From Halieaceae bacterium UBA3479 (GTDB lineage: Bacteria > Pseudomonadota > Gammaproteobacteria > Pseudomonadales > Halieaceae): a stretch of DNA of 7,337 bases. Of the stretch, positions 1-6,495 are shown piece after piece. Every line of letters starts with the position of its first letter. Position 1 is the first letter of the stretch. The DNA lies in the NCBI GenBank assembly GCA_002377985.1, contig DFQW01000115.1:2913-10249 (forward strand). The letters are read 5' to 3'. A model generated the notes under the pieces. That model made no database searches and was not told where the DNA came from. It saw only the letters and a program-made list of their open reading frames with translations. The position numbers and the translations under genes were made by a program.

Positions 1-359
1 ATCCCGTCTGGCGCGATTACCTGCGGCATGGCGTCGAGCCTCCGCTGGAACACATGGACTTTATAGCGCGCGCAATCACCCCGCCCTATCGCACGCGGCG
101 CTTCGATACTCGCTTTTTCCTTGTCCATGAGAGATTTATTCAAAATAACCCGGAGCAGGTTTCTGAGATAAGCGGTGAACTCAATGAGGTTCACTGGCTC
201 ACTATCGACCAAGCGCGAGAACTGGATCTACCTGCCATCACCCGCTGGGTGATCGACCGCGTTGAAGCGAGAATTAAACTTAATCCAGAAAAACAGTTAC
301 TACAGTCTGCTCCATTTGTCCGCTTCATCAATGGCACAATGCTCTCCGAAGAATTATGA
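1..359 (+). CDS. NUDIX hydrolase, C-terminal part (5' end outside window)
   Basis: The frame is open from the left edge (first whole codon at base 3) to the TGA at 357-359, giving about 118 residues. An in-frame ATG at base 54 lies inside the domain and is not the true start, because the residues before it (PVWRDYLRHGVEPPLEHM) continue the same family pattern. The visible part contains ARAITPPYRTRRFDTRFFL, followed by a GELNEVHWLTIDQARELDLPAIT segment and an ending of the type PFVRFxxGxxxxEEL. This matches the C-terminal half of proteobacterial NUDIX hydrolases of roughly 230-250 residues, which cleave nucleoside-diphosphate-linked substrates. The catalytic NUDIX box should lie upstream and cannot be seen, so activity and substrate cannot be judged. 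The next gene starts 60 bp downstream on the same strand, so co-transcription is possible; no terminator is visible between them. Confidence 0.75.
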   Translation, partial: PVWRDYLRHGVEPPLEHMDFIARAITPPYRTRRFDTRFFLVHERFIQNNPEQVSEISGELNEVHWLTIDQARELDLPAITRWVIDRVEARIKLNPEKQLLQSAPFVRFINGTMLSEEL

Positions 360-405
360 CCGACCGCCACAGTGCGACTTTGATTGGTACACTCCCCTAA
401 CTCCG

Positions 406-411
406 GCAGGA
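406..411 (+). promoter_or_regulatory. Ribosome binding site that fixes the MFS start
   Basis: GCAGGA lies 8 nt before the ATG at 420. It supports this start over the longer in-frame reading from the TTG at 384, which would add 12 residues (MVHSPNSGRTRF) of no family character and has no purine-rich site in front of it. Confidence 0.6.
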
Positions 412-419
412 CGCGATTT

Positions 420-1916
420 ATGTCAGCTACACCTACTTCTTCCGTTGCAGGACATCTGACGGGATACGGATCTGCCTCCTATCGGCACTACGTCCTCGTG
501 TTGCTGATGCTGGTCTACACGCTGAACTTTATCGACCGCACGCTGATCGCCGTGGTGGCTCAACCTATTATTGAATCCTTTCAACTCACCGACGCCCAAT
601 GGGGACTGCTTTACGGTCCACCCTTCGCTATTTTCTACGCCATCATGGGTCTACCAATTGCCCTTTGGGCCGATCGCTCCAACCGCGTCAACATCATCGC
701 GCTGTGTATCGTTCTCTGGTCAATCATGACCGCGCTCTGCGGCGTTGCAATGGGATTTTTCTCGCTGCTGATGTTTCGCATTGGTGTTGCCATCGGTGAG
801 GCCGGATGCACACCGCCGGCTAACTCTCTGATTGGGGACTACTTTATCGCCCGCAAACGCGCGACCGCACTCGGGGTTTACTCAATGGGGGTCACTCTGG
901 GCAGCGTATTGGCGAATGTTTTCGGCGGTCCGATCGCTCAGATGCAGGGCACAGACGTCGGCGCATGGCTGGATGCCTCGGTAGTCGGCTGGCTATTCAG
1001 CGGGCTGGAGTGGGCCAGTATCGAGGGCTGGCGCGTGGCTTTTGTGGTGGTCGGGCTTCCAGGCGTGCTGGTTGCGCTGCTGGTATGGGTCACGATCAAA
1101 GAACCACCCCGCGGCTATTCCGATCCGCCCGATCAAGCCGCAAATATCGCGCCCGGCTGGAGCGAAACCTTTAGCGAGCTCAAGCGCAAACCCTCATTTT
1201 GGTGGATGGCCATAGCCGCCTCCTTAGTGGCTTTTGTCGGTTACGGGTTAATCAGCTTTCAAGCACCGTTTTTGCAGCGGGAACACGGCCTGAGTGTGAG
1301 AGACGCAGCACTACAGTTCGGGGCGCCGCTCTCACTCATGGCCGCTGCGGGCACCTTTCTCGGCGGATACATTACGGAGCGTCTCACCGGCCGCTTCCCG
1401 ACGGCAATGGCGTGGGTACCAGCGGTGGGTATCGCAATCGCCGTCCCCGCTTACGTAGTCGCTTTTTTCTCTGATGACCTGTTCTGGGTTTTCGTATTGT
1501 GGGGAGTCGGAGCCATCTTTCACTACAGTTACCTGGGCGCCCAATACAACATTGGACAAGGTGTTGTAAGTAATCGGTCCCGAGCAACAGCGATTGCGGT
1601 TTTACTCATTCTGGTATCGCTCATTGGCAACGGCATTGGTCCCTATTTTGTAGGCTTTATGAGTGACTTTTTTATGCAGCAAGAGCTGCTGGCCCTTGAT
1701 ATCAACACCTGGCTGTCGCCAGAGGCCTGCAAATCGGGAGCGGTCGATCGCTCAATTAACGAGGAGGCGCTGTGCAAAGCCGCCAATTCGACCGGACTTA
1801 AATGGGCCATGGCCGCTACCGCCAGTGTTTTTCTGCTTGCGTCCATCTGTTTCATCATGTGCGCACGGACACTCAAGCAGGATTTTGTCGCAGACCTCAG
1901 CCCAGACGCATCCTGA
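420..1916 (+). CDS. MFS transporter (spinster-like/organic anion type)
   Basis: This is a 498-residue major facilitator superfamily carrier of the inner membrane, with about 12 hydrophobic segments. Helix 1 carries the TLNFIDRTL signature (about residues 34-42). The helix 2-3 loop holds a motif A variant, ALWADRSNR (81-89). Helix 4 has RIGVAIGEAGCTPPANS followed by IGDYF (120-142). This pattern is typical of the spinster-like branch often annotated as organic anion or sugar-phosphate transporters, so the substrate is unknown. A segment of about 30 polar and hydrophobic residues before helix 6 (QMQGTDVGAWLDASVVGW) lengthens the usual loop. The loop before the last helix contains two cysteines (about 437 and 452) that could form a periplasmic disulfide. 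The start is chosen by the AGGA site at 406-411. A TonB-dependent receptor follows 222 bp downstream on the same strand; such pairs often handle one substrate, but the receptor appears to have its own promoter. The MFS family call is secure; the transported compound is not known. Confidence 0.9.
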   Translation: MSATPTSSVAGHLTGYGSASYRHYVLVLLMLVYTLNFIDRTLIAVVAQPIIESFQLTDAQWGLLYGPPFAIFYAIMGLPIALWADRSNRVNIIALCIVLWSIMTALCGVAMGFFSLLMFRIGVAIGEAGCTPPANSLIGDYFIARKRATALGVYSMGVTLGSVLANVFGGPIAQMQGTDVGAWLDASVVGWLFSGLEWASIEGWRVAFVVVGLPGVLVALLVWVTIKEPPRGYSDPPDQAANIAPGWSETFSELKRKPSFWWMAIAASLVAFVGYGLISFQAPFLQREHGLSVRDAALQFGAPLSLMAAAGTFLGGYITERLTGRFPTAMAWVPAVGIAIAVPAYVVAFFSDDLFWVFVLWGVGAIFHYSYLGAQYNIGQGVVSNRSRATAIAVLLILVSLIGNGIGPYFVGFMSDFFMQQELLALDINTWLSPEACKSGAVDRSINEEALCKAANSTGLKWAMAATASVFLLASICFIMCARTLKQDFVADLSPDAS

Positions 1917-1967
1917 AGCACCGCGTCGAATAAACGCCTCGAACGGGGTGAATTCCGCGCTAAATAA

Positions 1968-1982
1968 GTGCGTTATACGCAC
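1968..1982. repeat. Perfect inverted repeat, possible activator site
   Basis: GTGCGT-TAT-ACGCAC is a perfect 6-bp inverted repeat with a 3-bp centre. It lies about 125-140 bp upstream of the start site predicted for the sigma-54-like promoter at 2080-2096, a usual distance for a bacterial enhancer-binding protein. Just downstream, ATGCG occurs twice at 1997-2001 and 2007-2011, ten bases apart, so related half-sites may sit on one face of the helix. There is no T-run after the repeat, so it is not a convincing terminator for the MFS gene. Function as an upstream activating sequence is inference. Confidence 0.35.
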
Positions 1983-2079
1983 CCAACGGGAGCAAAATGC
2001 GTCATGATGCGCGGCGTGATTTGCACATCTGGAGCACAGGCTGAGATCAGGCTGCGCTGGCGCCTCACAATTTGACTGA

Positions 2080-2096
2080 TTGGCATGAGGGTTGCT
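2080..2096 (+). promoter_or_regulatory. Putative sigma-54 (RpoN) promoter of the TonB-dependent receptor
   Basis: TTGGCATGAGGGTTGCT matches the known sigma-54 consensus YTGGCACGRNNNTTGCW at every defined position except one (T for the last C of the CAC). The invariant GG (2082-2083) and GC (2094-2095) are separated by exactly 10 bp. Transcription would start near 2107, leaving a leader of about 32 nt before the GTG start, with the ribosome binding site in between. Sigma-54 promoters need an ATP-dependent enhancer-binding activator; none is encoded in the window. A sigma-70 alternative is weak: TTGACT at 2072-2077 has no acceptable -10 at 16-18 bp. Confidence 0.6.
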
Positions 2097-2100
2097 GGTT

Positions 2101-2117
2101 TTGGGTGCTGCACCCAA
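2101..2117. repeat. Perfect 17-bp inverted repeat over the predicted transcription start; candidate operator
   Basis: TTGGGTGC-T-GCACCCAA has two perfect 8-bp arms around one base. It begins 5 bp after the sigma-54-like promoter and covers the predicted start site near 2107. The one-base centre suits a dimeric DNA-binding protein better than an RNA hairpin. If transcription starts near 2107, only the right arm would be in the mRNA, which also argues for a DNA-level site. A repressor or modulator of the receptor gene is a reasonable inference; the protein that binds is unknown. Confidence 0.5.
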
Positions 2118-2126
2118 TTATCGACG

Positions 2127-2132
2127 AAGGAG
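2127..2132 (+). promoter_or_regulatory. Strong ribosome binding site for a GTG start
   Basis: AAGGAG lies 6 nt before the GTG at 2139. It fixes a non-ATG start that is immediately followed by a signal peptide, as expected for an outer-membrane receptor. Confidence 0.8.
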
Positions 2133-2138
2133 TTTTAA

Positions 2139-4415
2139 GTGAAAAACAATCGCGCGCTCGCGCTCATTCTGCCCCCGCTGCTGGTGGCCCACTCGGCTGG
2201 GCTGTCTGCGCAAGACACACCGGTCTTTGAGGAGGTGCTTGTTACCGCCGAGAAGCGAACGGAGAGCTTGCAGAACCTGTCACAAGCGGTCACTGCCCTC
2301 AGTGCCGAAGATGTGGAAAACCGCCAGCTGTCCTCATTCGTTGATCTGAGCGCGATTGCTCCGGGTGTCAACGTAGCGAAGAACGAAGGCTTCAAAACCG
2401 TTATTACCATCCGTGGCATCGGCAACGAGGCCAATCAAAACGCAATCGCAAATCCGTCGGTCTCGTACCACCTTGACGGCGTGTATGTCGCCTCTCCCTT
2501 CGCGCTGCAAACAGATTTTCTTGATCTCGAGCGAATTGAGGTACTGAGAGGGCCCCAGGGGACTCTTTTTGGACAGAATTCGACCGGTGGTGGCATTAAC
2601 GTGATTACCAAGGCACCGACCTTTGACGAAGTTTACGGGTCTGCCGATTTGACCCTCGGTGAATATAGCCTGGTCAGAGCCCGCGCGGCGGTAAATCTGC
2701 CATTATCGGACGCGCTTGCTGCACGCGTTTCTGTGATGAGCAATAAACGTGACGGATTCACCGATAACGTCGCAAACGGGCAGGATCTCGACGACGCAGA
2801 CAGCATCTCTGCCCGAGCCAAGATTCTCTATCAGCCCAGTGATACCTTTTCGGCGACGCTAACCGCGCAAATTTTCGACGAGGAGGTCAATGGCCAAGCG
2901 CAGAAAGGCATTTACGATCCCACACCAGGGGCCCGATACCTCGCACAGGATTCGCTTTCGAGCTACGAACTGGAGTCCCAGCTTTATAGCCTGACTCTCG
3001 AATGGGACTTGGGGCCAGTCACGTTGAAATCCCTCACCAGCTATCAAAACGATGACATCGCCATACAGCGGGATAACGACCGCCACGACTACCGAACCCT
3101 ACCGCCTTTCTTTTTGCTCCAGAGCTATTTTGACCCCGAGACCAACGAACAGAAAACCACCACTCAGGAATTCAACCTGATTTCCAACGAACCCGCCTTC
3201 GGCAGACTCGATTGGGTTGCCGGGATTTTCTATCTCGATACCGAGGTGGATATCAGTATTCTCGAGCGCCTCGACTTTGGTTTCGATGGCGTTTTTGATC
3301 CTTTTACGCTCGATGATATCTATGCCTATGGTGGCGACGTGGGGTTTATTTCTGACTCCAAGCCCGAGAGGGAGTCGATCTCGCTTTACGGTCAAGGCAC
3401 CTGGTCCCTCACCGACAGCAGCAGGCTGATCGCGGGACTTCGCTATACCGAGGATGAGGTCTACAGCGCCGTAACCAACTTTTATGGGCGGGAAGGCACC
3501 GAAATTCTCGAAATCGAGAGCGAAAAGGTCACCGGGCGATTGGCCATCGAGGTGGACCTGGGTGACGCCACCATGATGTATGCCTCCTACACCCGCGGCT
3601 TTAAACCCGGTGGCTCCAATCTCACCTTTGGCAGGGAAGCAGTGGTATCACCCATCGTTGTGTTACCCGTATTTGAAGAGGAAACCATCGACGCCTATGA
3701 GCTGGGCCTTAAAACCGATTTACTGGATGGGCGCATGCGCCTCAACGGAGCCGCTTTCTTCTACACCTACGATAACCTGCAATACCAAGCCACCGACCCC
3801 GAGGTATTTCAGGGTGGCGTAGGAAACATTCCCGAGTCGGAGATTATGGGCGCAGAACTGGAATTAGGTGCCTTCCTCAGTGACTCACTGATTTTTGATG
3901 CACGGCTCGCCTGGCTTGACACCGAAATCACGTCGAGTCATCTCGCGCTGGACAATGTGGCCTCTGAGGCCGCGACCAATGCGCTCCTGGCTCAAGGCAT
4001 CAATCTTTTTAGCCCTGAGGTAGAAAGAGCAAGAGCGGCGCAAATTGCGGATGTGCAGGGTAATGAACTGGCCAAAACGCCGGGCTTTACCGCAAATCTG
4101 GCGCTTACCTACAGCCACACGCTGGCGGCATGGGGTGACATTGAGGGCACACTCAGCTACACCCATCGCGGCGATTTCAGGCATCGTATCTTCAACAACC
4201 CGCTCACTGATGAGGTTGACGGTTACGACACGGTTGACCTTCTGGTTAGATTTTTGCCTGCTGACGCGGGCTGGCGACTGGAATTGATAGGCAAAAACCT
4301 GACCGATGAAGACGGCATCAACGCCCGCTTCACCGATGTGTTTGGGGTGGGCGCAACGGGCGACCAATTTATCCCGCCTCGGCAGCTAATGGTCAGGGTG
4401 GGCTTGGACTTCTAG
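2139..4415 (+). CDS. TonB-dependent outer-membrane receptor
   Basis: This is a complete 758-residue receptor that takes up a scarce or bulky ligand across the outer membrane using TonB-ExbBD energy. Residues 1-24 form a signal peptide (basic MKNNR, hydrophobic core, likely cleavage GLSA|QD). A TonB box, EEVLVTA, follows at 31-37. The plug domain covers about residues 45-165: it has SVSYHLDGVYV near 107-117 and ends with the conserved RGPQGTLFGQNSTGGG (137-152) and INVITKAP. The rest is a 22-strand barrel with alternating aromatic strands, a TRGFKPGGSN segment typical of this group, and a C-terminal strand ending in Phe (MVRVGLDF), the outer-membrane assembly signal. Length is normal for the family. 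The GTG start is supported by AAGGAG 6 nt upstream. A sigma-54-like promoter and a palindrome precede it; a stem-loop and a purine permease gene follow. Automatic annotation would call it an iron-complex receptor, but this subfamily is widely expanded and often transports non-iron organic compounds. The ligand is unknown. Confidence 0.93.
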   Translation: MKNNRALALILPPLLVAHSAGLSAQDTPVFEEVLVTAEKRTESLQNLSQAVTALSAEDVENRQLSSFVDLSAIAPGVNVAKNEGFKTVITIRGIGNEANQNAIANPSVSYHLDGVYVASPFALQTDFLDLERIEVLRGPQGTLFGQNSTGGGINVITKAPTFDEVYGSADLTLGEYSLVRARAAVNLPLSDALAARVSVMSNKRDGFTDNVANGQDLDDADSISARAKILYQPSDTFSATLTAQIFDEEVNGQAQKGIYDPTPGARYLAQDSLSSYELESQLYSLTLEWDLGPVTLKSLTSYQNDDIAIQRDNDRHDYRTLPPFFLLQSYFDPETNEQKTTTQEFNLISNEPAFGRLDWVAGIFYLDTEVDISILERLDFGFDGVFDPFTLDDIYAYGGDVGFISDSKPERESISLYGQGTWSLTDSSRLIAGLRYTEDEVYSAVTNFYGREGTEILEIESEKVTGRLAIEVDLGDATMMYASYTRGFKPGGSNLTFGREAVVSPIVVLPVFEEETIDAYELGLKTDLLDGRMRLNGAAFFYTYDNLQYQATDPEVFQGGVGNIPESEIMGAELELGAFLSDSLIFDARLAWLDTEITSSHLALDNVASEAATNALLAQGINLFSPEVERARAAQIADVQGNELAKTPGFTANLALTYSHTLAAWGDIEGTLSYTHRGDFRHRIFNNPLTDEVDGYDTVDLLVRFLPADAGWRLELIGKNLTDEDGINARFTDVFGVGATGDQFIPPRQLMVRVGLDF

Positions 4416-4447
4416 CAGCGTCCCAAATCGATGGATTACACTCGTAG

Positions 4448-4467
4448 CGCGCCGAGAGATCGGCGCG
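4448..4467 (+). other. Perfect 8-bp stem-loop with GAGA tetraloop between receptor and permease
   Basis: CGCGCCGA-GAGA-TCGGCGCG forms an uninterrupted, very GC-rich stem closed by a GNRA-type tetraloop, starting 33 bp after the receptor stop codon. No T-run follows (next bases ATACGCCT), so it is not a standard intrinsic terminator. It may stabilise the 3' end of the receptor mRNA, attenuate read-through into the permease, or assist Rho-dependent ending. A weaker 5-bp inverted repeat, GCCTC/GAGGC, lies at 4472-4493. Confidence 0.55.
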
Positions 4468-4512
4468 ATACGCCTCGGTGATCGTCTTGAGGCAAGGGTA
4501 ACTGCCATCAGC

Positions 4513-4518
4513 AGGGGA
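4513..4518 (+). promoter_or_regulatory. Ribosome binding site of the purine permease
   Basis: AGGGGA lies 7 nt before the ATG at 4526 and supports this start, which begins the family-typical MERLFGLSKSGT. Confidence 0.6.
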
Positions 4519-4525
4519 TAGCGCA

Positions 4526-5812
4526 ATGGAGCGACTGTTCGGGCTCTCAAAATCAGGAACGCGTGCGGGTGTTGAGCTAGGCGCCGGTCTGACGACGTTT
4601 ATGGCAATGGCCTACATTGCGTTTGTGAATCCCCAGATGATGGCCAATACCGGGATGGACCAGGGTGCAAGCTTCGTTGCCACCTGCCTGGCGGCCGCCC
4701 TCGCCTGCTTCTTCATGGGACTCTACGCCAACTGGCCGGTCGGCCTCGCCCCTGGCATGGGTCTGAACGCCTTTTTTACCTACACCATCGTGGGTGACAT
4801 GGGCTATCCGTGGCAGACCGCCTTGGGGGCCGTATTTATCGCCGGGCTGCTGTTCGTCTTGCTCACCGTAACGCGCTTGCGCGAGTGGATGCTGGTGAGC
4901 ATTCCGTGGAATCTCAGAATCGCGATGGGCGCCGGCATCGGATTGTTTGTCGGCCTGATTGGTCTAAAAAATGGCGGCATTATTGTCGACCACCCCGCCA
5001 CGCTTCTCGCGCTCGGGGACTTTAAAGTACTGGAGACAGGTCTGGCGGGTTTAGGATTCCTGATTATTATCAGCCTCGCCGTGCGACGGTTTCCGGGAGC
5101 GATTCTGATTGGCATTCTGGCGGTAACCGGCATCGGCTTGCTACTGGGTGTAGTGCGCTACGAGGGTGTCGTGTCCCTTCCGCCCTCAGTGATGCCAGTG
5201 CTGGGGCAGCTGGATATCATGGCGGCGCTCGATGTCGCCATGGTAAGCGCCATTGCTTCTATTCTCTTCGTTAATCTCTTTGATACCGCAGGCACGCTGG
5301 TTGGCGTGGCCTCGCAGGCCGGGCTGGCGCATCCCGATGGCGATATCGAAAATCTCGACAAGGCATTAGTCGCCGACAGCACCAGCAGCGTCGCGGGCGC
5401 TCTAATCGGCTGCGCTCCCGTCACTTCTTATGTCGAAAGTGCAGCGGGTGTTGCAGCGGGCGGCAGAACCGGCTTAACCGCCTGCACCGTGGGCGTGCTA
5501 TTTCTGGCGCTTATATTTTTTGCCCCACTCGCCGGGATGATTCCACCTTTCGCTACTGCAGGGGCGTTGGTCTACGTTGCGCTATTGATGATGTCAGGAC
5601 TGGAGCGCCTTCATTGGCAGGACCATACCGAATCGTTACCAGCACTGCTGATCATCGTGATGGTGCCACTGTCATTCTCTATCGCCAACGGGATCGCTGC
5701 GGGCTTTTTGAGCTACGTGATACTCAAGGTCGCTGCAGGTAAGTCGAGCGACGTCAGTATCGCGGCCTGGTTCATGGCCGCCATTTTTACAGCTCGCTTC
5801 ATACTGATTTAA
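4526..5812 (+). CDS. NCS2/AzgA-type purine permease (hypoxanthine/guanine/adenine)
   Basis: This 428-residue inner-membrane permease belongs to the AzgA branch of the NCS2 family (COG2252), whose members such as E. coli GhxP and AdeP import hypoxanthine, guanine or adenine with protons. The protein is hydrophobic throughout, with the 14-segment pattern of the fold. Hallmarks in order are MERLFGLSKSGT at the N-terminus, TTFMAMAYIAFVNPQMM (23-39), PVGLAPGMGLNAFF (71-84), GLKNGGIIVDHPATLLALGD (146-165), FDTAGTLVGVA (252-262) and VTSYVESAAGVAAGGRTGL (299-317). By comparison with studied AzgA proteins, Asn81, Asp253 and Glu304 are the likely substrate-site residues and all are present. Length is normal. 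A phosphoribosyltransferase gene converges on it with a 36-bp gap, which fits a transport-and-trap purine salvage arrangement. The exact purine preference cannot be read from sequence. No clear promoter was found in the 110 bp upstream, so read-through from the receptor gene past the stem-loop is possible. Confidence 0.92.
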   Translation: MERLFGLSKSGTRAGVELGAGLTTFMAMAYIAFVNPQMMANTGMDQGASFVATCLAAALACFFMGLYANWPVGLAPGMGLNAFFTYTIVGDMGYPWQTALGAVFIAGLLFVLLTVTRLREWMLVSIPWNLRIAMGAGIGLFVGLIGLKNGGIIVDHPATLLALGDFKVLETGLAGLGFLIIISLAVRRFPGAILIGILAVTGIGLLLGVVRYEGVVSLPPSVMPVLGQLDIMAALDVAMVSAIASILFVNLFDTAGTLVGVASQAGLAHPDGDIENLDKALVADSTSSVAGALIGCAPVTSYVESAAGVAAGGRTGLTACTVGVLFLALIFFAPLAGMIPPFATAGALVYVALLMMSGLERLHWQDHTESLPALLIIVMVPLSFSIANGIAAGFLSYVILKVAAGKSSDVSIAAWFMAAIFTARFILI

Positions 5813-5842
5813 GGTCCAGCGCGATGCCCCTGATTGCCAAGC

Positions 5843-5872
5843 GGCGCTTTAGCCTGGCGCCACCCTATTTTT
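5843..5872 (+). terminator. Weak candidate terminator of the purine permease
   Basis: A 5-bp stem, GGCGC/GCGCC (5843-5847 with 5857-5861, 9-nt loop), is followed by ACCCTA and five T residues (5868-5872). The stem is short and the T-run starts six bases late, and the element overlaps the 3' end of the convergent phosphoribosyltransferase gene. It is the only terminator-like structure at this convergent junction, so it is listed with low confidence. Confidence 0.22.
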
Positions 5873-6421
5873 GACTATCTCGTAGAGCGCGGGACGATGC
5901 GCTTTGATCTCTTCAAGAGAGAGCCCCTCAAGTGAGTGAGGGTACATCAGCCACGCATCCGTCTCTTCCAGATAGTAATCAGGTACTCGATCAACCTCGC
6001 GACGCTTCGGCTTGTAATACGGCACCGCCACCCTGATATCCCCGGGGGTATTCAGCCTCGCCAACTCGGCAAGTCTATTAATCACCGCATCGACGGTCCG
6101 ACCCGTATCAAAGACATCATCAACGATTAACAGCCGGTCCTGGGCGCGCACATGCTTGATCAAATAGTTGAGGCCGTGCACGCGAACCCCGCCCAATCGC
6201 ATGTCGATACCCGCGTCGTAAGAGGATGTCCGAATCGCTATGTGATCGGTCTCTATACCGCTGAAGGCAAAGAACTCCTGCACCGCAATGCCAATGGGTA
6301 CACCGCCCCGCCATATGGCGATGATGATGGTAGGCTCGAATCCGCTGTCGATGACATTCTTCGCCAGACGAAAAGAATCGACCAGGAGCTGCTCGGCAGA
6401 GAGGTACTGTTTGTCAGCCAT
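5849..6421 (-). CDS. Phosphoribosyltransferase, hypoxanthine/xanthine-guanine type, canonical PRPP loop
   Basis: This 190-residue type I phosphoribosyltransferase resembles the COG2236 hypoxanthine/xanthine phosphoribosyltransferases, cytosolic enzymes that join a purine base to PRPP to form the nucleotide. The PRPP-binding loop is LLIVDDVFDTGRTV (97-110), with the acidic pair Asp101-Asp102, the likely catalytic Asp105 and the phosphate-binding TGRT. WRGG at 37-40 is the pyrophosphate loop. The C-terminal hood, VPYYKPKR...DYYLEETDAWLMYPH (about 133-162), contains the lysine and Trp157 expected around the purine base. An in-frame TAA (minus strand, 6427-6425) sits one codon before the ATG, so the start is fixed, although only a weak GAG-type ribosome site precedes it. 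A paralogue is divergently transcribed 74 bp away, and a purine permease converges on it. Base specificity (hypoxanthine, guanine or xanthine) is not certain. Confidence 0.85.
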   Translation of the reverse strand: MADKQYLSAEQLLVDSFRLAKNVIDSGFEPTIIIAIWRGGVPIGIAVQEFFAFSGIETDHIAIRTSSYDAGIDMRLGGVRVHGLNYLIKHVRAQDRLLIVDDVFDTGRTVDAVINRLAELARLNTPGDIRVAVPYYKPKRREVDRVPDYYLEETDAWLMYPHSLEGLSLEEIKAHRPALYEIVKNRVAPG

Positions 6422-6446
6422 AGCTTAGGGTTCTCATAATGAACAG

Positions 6447-6454
6447 AGTATAGT
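6447..6454. promoter_or_regulatory. Overlapping divergent -10-like elements of the phosphoribosyltransferase pair
   Basis: AGTATAGT reads TATAGT on the plus strand (6449-6454) and TATACT on the minus strand (6452-6447), each one mismatch from the sigma-70 -10 consensus. They overlap by four bases in the 74-bp space between two divergent genes, so polymerase could bind in only one direction at a time. No good -35 is seen: TTAGGG at 6425-6430 (plus, 18-bp spacer) and TATCGG at 6475-6470 (minus, 17-bp spacer) are poor. Treat as candidates. Confidence 0.3.
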
Positions 6455-6495
6455 GCTCCCTAAAGCGTGCCGATATCCTCCGGACCCAATCCACC

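Noticed and set aside
384..419. Longer MFS reading from a TTG at 384
   Set aside because: It has no ribosome binding site and adds residues without family similarity; the ATG at 420 has AGGA at a good distance.
2072..2100. Sigma-70 promoter with TTGACT as -35 before the receptor
   Set aside because: No -10 resembling TATAAT at 16-18 bp (CTGGTT or neighbours); the sigma-54 match in the same stretch is far better.
1752..2117. Minus-strand open frame of 121 codons overlapping the MFS 3' end and the promoter region
   Set aside because: It overlaps a well-supported gene, has Cys/His-rich composition without domain character, and runs through the regulatory signals; a chance shadow frame.
3885..4367. 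Minus-strand 160-codon open frame inside the receptor gene
   Set aside because: It lies entirely opposite the conserved beta-barrel coding frame and its translation shows no recognisable pattern.
4416..4525. Purine riboswitch upstream of the permease
   Set aside because: The conserved loop sequences and three-way junction of purine or PreQ1 riboswitches are absent; only a simple hairpin and a weak 5-bp repeat are present.
6414..6437. Tiny minus-strand frame MRTLSYG overlapping the start of the phosphoribosyltransferase gene
   Set aside because: Seven codons with no ribosome binding site and no attenuator-like structure; cannot be told from chance.
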